A DNA stretch of 64,000 bases from Gaertneriomyces semiglobifer (lineage: Eukaryota; Chytridiomycota; Chytridiomycetes; Spizellomycetales; Spizellomycetaceae): assembly GCA_025558075.1 (NCBI GenBank), contig JAHLKF010000012.1:1-64000 (forward strand), given 5' to 3'. Made by a program: the position numbers and the translations under genes. This document shows positions 57,036-64,000 of this stretch, piece after piece; the stretch's first letter is position 1, and each line of letters begins with the position of its first letter. Below the pieces are notes generated by a model. It did not search any database, was not told the origin of the DNA, and worked only from the letters and a program-made list of their open reading frames with translations.

Positions 57036-58517
57036 TTACAATTCGTCGTGTCCCTCATTGTCCACTGTCTTTGCCTCATCCGCATCCTTTTTGAGGAAGG
57101 CACTAAGGATGTTGCGGCGGATGACTAAGCTGTCGGCCTGCTTCGCTGCCGAGACACCGGCACTGATGATCTTTTCCAAGCGGGCAATCTCGGTTCCTAC
57201 AAAAGTGTCCTTTCCAGCAGCTATCTTCTCCATGACTTTCACGTAGTAGTCTGCGAATCTGTATACGGTGGAACAACGATGAGGGGTCTAATTCCCGGCG
57301 CCAACGCCGCAAGTAGCAGTATTCATAAACCAACGTACTTAGAGTTCAATCCCTTCAAGGACTCCTTTGCACGGTCAATGATTTCAGCGCGCGCCTCCTG
57401 GGTGGCAGAGATGAGCTTAACAGCAAGCTTGTCGAGGGCTTCAATACGACCGGCCTGAGAAAGGATGCGTAAGCTTGACGTTGCCCGAAGCTGCGGCCCC
57501 ACGAAACATGTACCTTTGCCGACAGCGAACCACCAACAGTACGTTGAGTGCCACAGTGCTCGTTCAAGAAATCGACAAAAGCTTCTTCGGAGCGAGCGCC
57601 AGTGTAATCGATGGGGTTCTCATGATCTCCTGCCGGGAAGAATTTGATGGTTGGGTAACCGGAAACACCGTAGCGTTCACCAAGGTCGGAAGACTCGGTG
57701 GCATCAACGTTGGCAACCACGCAGTCTTCTTCATGGGCAAAATCCTTGGCGACCTTTTCGTAAATCGGCGCCAAGTTTTTGCAGTGACCGCACCACGGGG
57801 CATAAAATTCCACCAAAACATTCTTCGTGGGATCCTTGACAACTTTGTCAAAAGTTCCACTGGTAAGAACAGTTACGTGCGTGATTTCCTTCTTGGCGTT
57901 GGTCTTGACACCCGACTTTTCCGAGACAAACTTGACAAGAGCGTCGAGATCCCGTCCACTCTTGTAGTCCTCGGGGATTGTACTACCCTTAGGGAACCAC
58001 TTGAGGGTAGGATAACCACGAATGCCAAAACGGGAGCCGAGACTCTTGTGAGCATCCGCATCAACCTTGGCAATGACCACCTCGTCTTGGGCGCTCGCAA
58101 AGGTGGCAGCAAGTTGTTCATACGTCTAACGCGCAAGCATTAGAATACCATGCTCAAGTGTTTAGCATACGCTCCTCGAGAGACATACCGGAGCCAAGGA
58201 TTTGCAGTGGCCACACCTGGTAAGGGATGCGCGTAAGGAGACGAGCTTAGATGACGACTAAATTGGGGCAGATGAGACATACCAAGGAGCGTAAAATTCG
58301 ACCAAAGCAGGGCGTTTCCCATCAATGATCTATCGAGTAAAAGATATGAAATGAAGCGCACCACCTTGTTAGCAGTAGTACTGGCAGTAACCCATCGCGA
58401 GCGCAGTACCTTGTCAAAGTTGTCCGGAGTAAGCACCACCACCTGCTCACTGGCAAAGGCACCCGCTGCCATAAATAGGGCAACCGCCAACACAAATGAT
58501 ATCAGTTTCCGTGCCAT
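57036..58517 (-). CDS. Protein disulfide isomerase, ERp38/PDIL2-type
   Basis: There are several exons, including 58410-58517 and 58283-58329; the first CGHC is assembled across an intron. A signal peptide (LISFVLAVALFMAAGAFA) begins the protein. Two thioredoxin domains follow, each with a CGHC active site (FYAPWCGHCKS and FYAPWCGHCKN). A C-terminal helical ERp29-like D domain then runs to the C-terminus, which is HDEL, an ER retrieval signal. This two-thioredoxin-plus-D-domain layout matches fungal Erp38 and plant PDIL2. It catalyses disulfide formation and isomerisation in the ER lumen. It converges with the PARP gene, leaving 50 bases between stops. Confidence 0.93.
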
Positions 58518-59129
58518 ACTTGCTTATACGATGTTGAACGTTCAACCTTCTAACGGGCTGTTGTCTAATTATCTTTGATTGGCCTACGATCTGGACGAGG
58601 AACGTCAACGGCGTGTGCGCGTTATTAATACACGTAATTAAGTGCGTTATCAATACGCACATGTTATCGCATCTCAGCTTGAGAGTTACAAGTTAACGGA
58701 CTGAGATAGTGAGACTGGTGTATAGTGTAGATGCGCCAACTCCTCGCTCACACTCACGGTTCCACTGCGGTGGATTCATGTTTGATGCCTTACGAGAAGA
58801 GACTCGAGAATGATAAAGTACTGGGATGAGGCGAGATTAGATTCGGATAAATATACACCGAACAGAAAAGACTATGGTAAACGACTAGCGTAGCGGATAG
58901 CTAACCTACGTGCTCGAGCACGAGGGGATGTTTTCTTTTTGAGTGCACTTGCTCATTCGGGTTGACCGTCAACAAACGCTGGGCGTAGTTGCACGGGTCC
59001 GTAGCAAGCCCACAGCGTTCTCCGTTCATGCAATGAGCACTAACTCCCCTCGGCACAGAACTGAACATTTATAGCGTAACTTGGATATTAAGAGATGAGG
59101 TAAATAATAGTAGTACCAGATTGACTGCT
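58518..59129. other. Intergenic interval
   Basis: Promoter side of the PDI gene on the left and 3' side of the repeat-protein gene on the right; both genes are on the minus strand. A short direct repetition of a TTAATACACGTAATTAAG-type sequence and its near copies lies at about 58622-58665. No gene seen. Confidence 0.5.
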
Positions 59130-59878
59130 CTAGTGGGCGGCAGCGGTCGCGGGTGCGGGGGCGTTCTCTTTGTCAGCTTCGGGTTTGCTCACTCCGAGTC
59201 TGTTGAGGACAGGAGCCGTCAGCCTGTTGATCTTTTCGATGAGACTGTGGATTTGCGGAACAGATGTGACTGCGTGAACTGCTCCGTTGATCTTTGTGAC
59301 GATGAAGCCGGTGGTGGCGTTGACGCCGTTGACGGTCCTGTCCTTTGTGTTGACAACGACTTCGTAGCTCTTTTCACCAATGGTGATGATGAAGGTAGGA
59401 GTGAGGCCCTTGACGGTACCGATTGGGTCGGAAGTGATGGCCTTGGCACCGTCGACAGTGGAGGTCACCAGGTTCAAAACAGGGTTCGGGGTGTGGGAAA
59501 CAATGGTGGTGGTGGCGCCGTTGACGACAACCTTGCCGAGGTCAATAGCGTTGTGGACCTGCTTAGAGGCAAAGTTGACAGTGCCCGTAACGGTGTTCGT
59601 GGCAAAGTTAGCGGTAGCGGTCGCTGCGTTGACCGTACGGTCTTTGGCAGCGGTGGCGGTTCCCAGAGCAAAGTTGGCAGTCGCGCTTGCAGTGTTGACA
59701 GCGAACCCAGCAGCGTTCTGCACGCATCCGAAAAGAAGAGTGATCCATGAGAACGAGGCAAAAAAGGACTGAACGAACGGGAAACAGAACATACCTTTGC
59801 GACTTGCGGCACATAAGGATCGACTGTGGCAGCGACAGAGGAGGCAGCGCCGGTAGCACGGTTGACGATTCCAGACAT
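59130..59878 (-). CDS. Amphipathic-repeat protein, perilipin-like (223 aa)
   Basis: Two exons, 59795-59878 and 59130-59717, joined by a 77-nt intron (GTATGT...TGCAG). They give 224 codons including stop. From about residue 28 to 80 there are repeated 11-residue-like units rich in Ala, Thr, Asn and Val (for example SATANFALGTAT, TATANFATNTVT). These predict long amphipathic helices with small residues and few charges. A Val/Thr-rich middle and a Lys/Pro/Ala tail follow. This resembles lipid-droplet coat proteins (perilipins, fungal CAP20/MPL1), though the match is by composition and periodicity, not by a signature. It could equally be another membrane-surface protein. It is unlikely to be secreted, since no signal peptide is present. 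Confidence 0.55.
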
Positions 59879-60426
59879 GATGATTGCGGTTGTTTTCAAA
59901 GAGTAAAAGACTTGATGATAGTAGTAGCGGTGAGGGCAACTGAAGGTTGAAGCAGAGGGAGAGTAGACGAAGGAGAAGGGGGGGAGATATGCAGCGAGGC
60001 GAGCGGACGAAAGCAAACGCAGAGCAACGCAGAGTTTGAACAAGTCGAACTTGCAAATGAGGTGTGAAGTGAGAAAAGAGTGACTTGGAGTGAGATGTCA
60101 TCGGCGGTTCGAGTGGGCATGCCAGTCACAGACGAGTGCACAGTCATCCAAAGGCGGGCAAACACATGTCAACAGAAGAATTTTGTGCCGGTCGCGTCTG
60201 GGCAAGTCACTGCTCATTCACTTGCAGTCAAACACGTCATTTCGCCGATACGGTAATGACAAACATCACGTGTTTATGTCTCGTGGCCTCATGTGATTGA
60301 CGATGAGAAAGTTTGGACTCGGGGAACTGAAAGGTGGGAGTTGCGGGAGCAAGCATCGCTGATATCCAAAGTACATGTACAGGACTGAGATGATGAGTTA
60401 TCCAAGCTGCTCAGATTCTGTCTGCA
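59879..60426. other. Intergenic interval
   Basis: Promoter side of the repeat-protein gene; the remainder separates it from the 3' end of the kinase-like gene. Overlapping ORFs that extend left across the intron of the repeat protein are not supported. No repeats or RNA genes seen. Confidence 0.5.
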
Positions 60427-61515
60427 TCAACGTATACCATCTAAAGCCTGACGGGCACGTCTCTCGGCGTATCTAGCGTTACCCCACATCCCCCATCCTG
60501 CCATAAATCGGACCCAGTCTATCATTGCCCACCCGTAATGTTTACGCAGAATCTCAAAGCTGTACTCCTTAGCCGTCCGGATGCTTCTGCATTCGGCAAG
60601 CTTGGCAGTCAGGTGCTCGTGGTAATAGGATAACAGCTGTTCTTCCTGACTTTCCACCAATCGCTGGTCAACACTAGTCGCCACGAAATACGCAATATCC
60701 ACGGCGCCGTATCCGTACCCAACGTACTGAAAATCATACAATGCACATTTCGGCGGCCCCATCTTGCTGTTACGAACCAAAGCGGAAAACATGATGTTTG
60801 CATCTTTGACGTCCCCATGCACAAGCGTGCGAAATTGTCCGTCTTCTTCGCCTTTCAACAGCCCCGAAACTTTCTCGGCGGCATTCCTAAAGTCCGCCCA
60901 TCTCTCGGTTTTAGGAATAGCATTGAACTCTTCTCGGCGTGTGTCCAAATGCCAATATCCACCCTGCTTCCAGACGCCGCTCTTGCTGACAGTCACCTTT
61001 GGATCCTCCGCCGGTTCGGTGCCCCAAAAGTGTGCATGGAAGCCAGCGAGCCATTTCAGTACGGCAAGCGTTTGTGGATGGTCGAGGGAATGGTTTGCAA
61101 CAGGATATTGCGGTGACAGATCTGTCATTAAAATACGCACACCGTCATTGGCTTGAGTACGTTTACTGAACGGGATCGGCTTCGGTATGGCGACTGCCGG
61201 ATCCGCTTCTATCAGCTGAAGGGCAAACTCATCCTTCGTATGGAAAGTCTCCTCAACTTGATACGATATGCACTTGCGTTTGTTGCCAACATCATCGTGT
61301 TCACTATCACCGGTAGGAATGTCTACGTGCTTGAGAATGTAGGTTTTCGGGTCCTGAGGGTTCCCGGAAGCAATGTGGAGTCTGTAGATGGCTCCATAAC
61401 CGGCCCACAAAGACGTGACGTTTTCGATGGAGGATATGCTACTTCCAGGTGGCAGGTTGATGTCGAGGTTAATGTCCCGCATTTCATCAAATGTGGCGTT
61501 TTGCATTCGAACCAT
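60427..61515 (-). CDS. CHK/EcKinase-like small-molecule kinase
   Basis: A single-exon ORF, first ATG at 61515, 362 aa. It has the bilobal aminoglycoside-phosphotransferase-like fold of the CHK (EcKinase, DUF1679) group. The N-lobe contains GAIYRLHI and the invariant Lys in TYILKHVDIP. The catalytic loop is LVHGDVKDANIMF, and the metal motif is ALYDFQYVGYGYGAVDIAYF (DFQ). Conserved Trp-rich helices end the protein (WVRFMAGWGMWGN). Members phosphorylate small molecules such as ecdysteroids in insects; the fungal substrate is unknown. Key catalytic Asp residues are intact, so activity is likely. Confidence 0.75.
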   Translation of the reverse strand: MVRMQNATFDEMRDINLDINLPPGSSISSIENVTSLWAGYGAIYRLHIASGNPQDPKTYILKHVDIPTGDSEHDDVGNKRKCISYQVEETFHTKDEFALQLIEADPAVAIPKPIPFSKRTQANDGVRILMTDLSPQYPVANHSLDHPQTLAVLKWLAGFHAHFWGTEPAEDPKVTVSKSGVWKQGGYWHLDTRREEFNAIPKTERWADFRNAAEKVSGLLKGEEDGQFRTLVHGDVKDANIMFSALVRNSKMGPPKCALYDFQYVGYGYGAVDIAYFVATSVDQRLVESQEEQLLSYYHEHLTAKLAECRSIRTAKEYSFEILRKHYGWAMIDWVRFMAGWGMWGNARYAERRARQALDGIR

Positions 61516-62029
61516 CAAAAGTCGCCCAACTGCACGCTACATCCTCTACACCCAAACATATTAATTCCCAAAGTCAATGGTTGCGTGATGCCTTGAACTC
61601 GGCAAGAATCTGGAGAGACGCCCCACGGTAATATATGCCTGCAAGTGCAGGACGCCCGCAAGGGTTGTAACTAGGCACACCTGTTGCTACTCTCATTGCA
61701 TGTGTGGTAGCATTTTGACTGGGCTAATTTCCCTTGGAAAATATCCTTTGCAAGTGTTCCCACCAGATTTCTGACTCGAGAGGTGCCTATCCAAGGGGTT
61801 ACAGTTTTATATATAATGCCGCACAAAGAGACAACAAGTACTGGCTCGAGGCACCTCTCCTGAAGGCAGGAGAAGGCACTACGCATTCCAGCACAGCAGT
61901 TCCTCCTCACACACGGAATTTGGCTGCCGGAACTACGACGGTGGAAAGGCGTACCGCGCTTATCGTGTTGGAGATGGGCGGTCTCTTTGGAATACTATAT
62001 ACTATGCATTCGGAATGTCTTTTGTTAGG
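61516..62029. other. Intergenic interval
   Basis: Promoter of the kinase-like gene on the left and the 3' side of the BAG-domain gene on the right. A small inverted pair GAGAGGTGCCT / AGGCACCTCTC lies near 61776-61860. ORFs here lack domain features. Confidence 0.5.
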
Positions 62030-62716
62030 TCATTGTGTCTTGAAAAATTTGGTCAATGCGGTTAAGTACTCGTCGGTGATGCCAAAGCCGTTGTACGCTT
62101 CATTCCAAAGTTCATTAGCGTTGCGCGAGGCGATGAATGGTGAAAGAGAAGGAATCTCACCTACGAACCCGATAACACAAGCAAGTGTGACCGCCAATAA
62201 TCTCATGCCCCAAGAGCCGTGATCCGCTTGTTGTTTCTGCAATTTGACCTTGACTGCCATGAGTTCCTTTGGAGGAAGCTCTCCTCTTTTATAAGAGTCG
62301 AGAACTTCCAGCCGCTTATGCACTGCATCCACTGCGTTTCGCCTAGCCTCTCGTACGGCATCAATCCCTTGAGTGTCCAATGCGTCCAAGCGCTCCAATA
62401 GCTTGAGTAGAGCCTCTTCATATCCAAACAGCGCCCGATTTTTCTCATGGACGAGGTTGCCATCTGGGTCACGGCGTAAAGGTGTGCTTAGGACCACAGG
62501 TTCTCGAGTATCTTCAAGGTTTCGCAGTTCAGCCAGAACCCCTTTTAACGCAGTAAGAGCCGCGGGAGCTGGGATGTTGGGTCTTTTCACTCGCTTGGCG
62601 AATTTCGGTGTTTCTTTTTGTGGCGGGGTCGAAGCTTCTCCATCTTGCGCATCTGCCGAAGATACCTGCTGTTGCGCCTGCTTTTTGCGAGCACTTTTTG
62701 GCGTTGCTTTGGACAT
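62030..62716 (-). CDS. BAG-domain protein with C-terminal membrane segment (228 aa)
   Basis: A single-exon ORF from ATG 62716. It starts with a Lys/Gln-rich disordered region (residues 1-50). A helical bundle then spans about 55-150 with YEEALLKLLERLDALDTQG and VREARRNAVDAVHKRLEVLD, the pattern of a BAG domain that binds the Hsp70 ATPase domain as a nucleotide-exchange factor. A hydrophobic segment near residues 172-190 (LLAVTLACVIGFVGEI) could be a membrane anchor. Yeast Snl1 combines a BAG domain with an ER anchor but in reverse order. A role near ER-bound Hsp70 is an inference. The assignment rests on the helix pattern only. Confidence 0.6.
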   Translation of the reverse strand: MSKATPKSARKKQAQQQVSSADAQDGEASTPPQKETPKFAKRVKRPNIPAPAALTALKGVLAELRNLEDTREPVVLSTPLRRDPDGNLVHEKNRALFGYEEALLKLLERLDALDTQGIDAVREARRNAVDAVHKRLEVLDSYKRGELPPKELMAVKVKLQKQQADHGSWGMRLLAVTLACVIGFVGEIPSLSPFIASRNANELWNEAYNGFGITDEYLTALTKFFKTQ

Positions 62717-63233
62717 TGGCGTAAAGAGTTCGTACGGCTGTGGTTACCTGTTCAGATCTCACGGTCGCGCGCGCTGTTACAACCGTTTAAAAAACAAAAC
62801 CAGCTCTAATAAACCGCTACATCTGATGCTACATTTTAACTGCATGCTGCTTGACAGATTTGGCAACAAGCAGGCGTCGTAGCACCGTCAACTCGATATG
62901 TCCGAATTGGGTGCCGACAATGCGTCTGCGGTTTGTCATCGGCGAATCGCACGGCTCACTTATCCAATTGAAATTGACATGGATACATTCACAATTTTGA
63001 ACTTTTCGGGCTCATTCCTACACAGGCTCCCTATCTCCTGCAGAGCATAAAAGGGAATTATGACTGGCGTCTAGTGCGGGTATGCTTATACGACGAATAG
63101 AAACGTTCGCAATCTGGCGCAAGGACATCCCTCGGCCGTTGGCAGTCGATTGGAAAGTTATGTGAATAAGCATGCTAAGACGACGGATAATAATTTCAAT
63201 TTACTGTACATCGTCCTATCACGTTCAGCACCA
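62717..63233. other. Intergenic interval
   Basis: Promoter side of the BAG-domain gene and 3' side of the acidic protein gene; both genes are on the minus strand. No gene, repeat or RNA signal seen. Confidence 0.5.
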
Positions 63234-64000
63234 TCATATCGCAAGACTTTGTTTCCGGCTCTTGGGTGGACGCATAGAGAGGAGATAGTCATCGGTGAAT
63301 GTTCGTGCCGATAGGATGTGGGGTGCCACAAATTCCTCTGTATCGTCGTCTGCATACCGTGCTCGCGGTGGGGCCTCCAGCTCGTCTGCCAGTTCGGGTG
63401 GAAGATCCGGTTGGGTCAAAGGATTGAACCGTCCAGGGATATAGACTGGGACCGAGGTCGAGAAAATTGAAAACGGATGTGCGTTGGGGATGGTGTTCGG
63501 CGAATCGATCGGTTCTGAGGATTCAGTGTCACAGACTGCGACTAAGTGTATTCTGAGCCCATGAGATCTTACCTGTTTCGTTCGGGTTACCTTCCAAATC
63601 TTCAGATGCGTCATCATCACTGTGATGGTCGTCGTCCGCATCCGCGTCTTCATCCAAATCGAATATCGCATCCTCATCCTTTGACTTGCTTTTATGAGCT
63701 TGATGACCATTTGTCTCTCTTGCTTTGCTATCAAAATGCACTTTGCGCGAGAGGTCTCCAGTGACAGTGGCCACATCTTTGGAAGTCAGGGTTTCCGGTA
63801 TGGTTGGTGAACTCAAAGCGGTTGTCTGCGGGGAGGTTTTGTCCAACGCAGCCGACAGACTCGAGTTCCCACTACTTTGACGTCTGCCCTGCGGGATGCC
63901 GCCAGCTCGCAGGTATAGGGATGAGGCATTAAGGAAACTAGTTCCAGCCCAGCTTGCACCGGCCGACCCGGTCTTCGCTGGTTCGATTGCGCCCGACGAA
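63234..64000 (-). CDS. Acidic Ser/Pro-rich protein, partial at the right edge
   Basis: The frame is open through the right window edge, so the N-terminus is missing. It reads SWAGTSFLNASSLYLRAG near the edge, then a Ser/Thr-rich part, then an Asp/Glu-rich tract (DLDEDADADDDHH). After a 37-nt intron (63536-63572) the C-terminal part follows, with Pro-rich FSTSVPVYIPGRFNP and a terminal Arg/Lys-rich end. The intron is inferred because the frame otherwise ends at a TAG inside it. I do not recognise the family. The Pro-x-Ile-Pro-type motif and acidic tract suggest an adaptor or regulatory protein, which is a guess. Confidence 0.5.

Noticed and set aside
59130..60101. Unspliced 323-codon reading of the repeat-protein locus
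   Set aside because: Its N-terminal part reads through the 77-nt intron and the upstream leader. The spliced two-exon model starts at a proper ATG and joins the repeats directly.
1..64000. CRISPR arrays, rRNA and clear tRNA genes
   Set aside because: None were seen: no regularly spaced repeats with unique spacers, and no conserved RNA-gene motifs noticed on either strand.

Overview
The window reads as nuclear DNA of a zoosporic (flagellated) fungus, most likely a chytrid. Three things point there. Genes are broken by short introns, mostly 50-75 nt with GT-AG ends. Fungal-type products are present: a fused siderophore enzyme, ABC transporters, an HDEL-tailed disulfide isomerase and PH-domain proteins. 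They sit beside genes expected only where a motile cilium is built: a giant HYDIN-like ASH-repeat protein, a CCDC13-like coiled-coil protein and a guanylate-cyclase-like protein. The genus cannot be fixed from the sequence alone.

Layout. 1-3400 is an intronless block of tightly packed ORFs (gaps of about 20-130 bp) unlike anything else here. It looks like an endogenised DNA virus or virus-like element, and one ORF is split by an in-frame TAG. 3734-4352 is a large inverted repeat (two 221-bp arms differing only by transitions). 4872-7472 is a coiled-coil/guanylate-cyclase-like gene. 7898-15390 holds an ABCB transporter, a possible three-exon microprotein gene, and a single-ORF fusion of ornithine N5-monooxygenase with a hydroxyornithine acyltransferase. 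16280-24656 has a low-complexity protein, an F-box/LRR protein and a RING-CH membrane E3 ligase.

24908-39491 is one giant minus-strand gene: HEAT/ARM-like N-terminus, Gly/Pro/Tyr repeats, then many ASH/Ig-like domains, about 4,500 residues. 40195-44477 carries two divergent PH-domain paralogues. 44718-46606 is the CCDC13-like gene. 46909-51540 is an ABCC transporter. 51584-53357 (RasGEF) and 53496-56985 (a full PARP1-type protein) diverge from a 138-bp shared promoter. 57036-58517 is an ERp38-type PDI. The right end holds an amphipathic-repeat (perilipin-like) protein, a CHK-type kinase-like protein, a BAG-domain membrane protein and an acidic protein cut off by the window edge.

Functional themes are flagellar axoneme and signalling (cyclase, HYDIN-like, CCDC13-like), iron acquisition (fused siderophore enzyme with a neighbouring ABCB exporter), and ordinary cell biology. 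Exon structures were inferred by joining reading frames at GT/AG sites; where the exons sum to a whole number of codons, this is stated.
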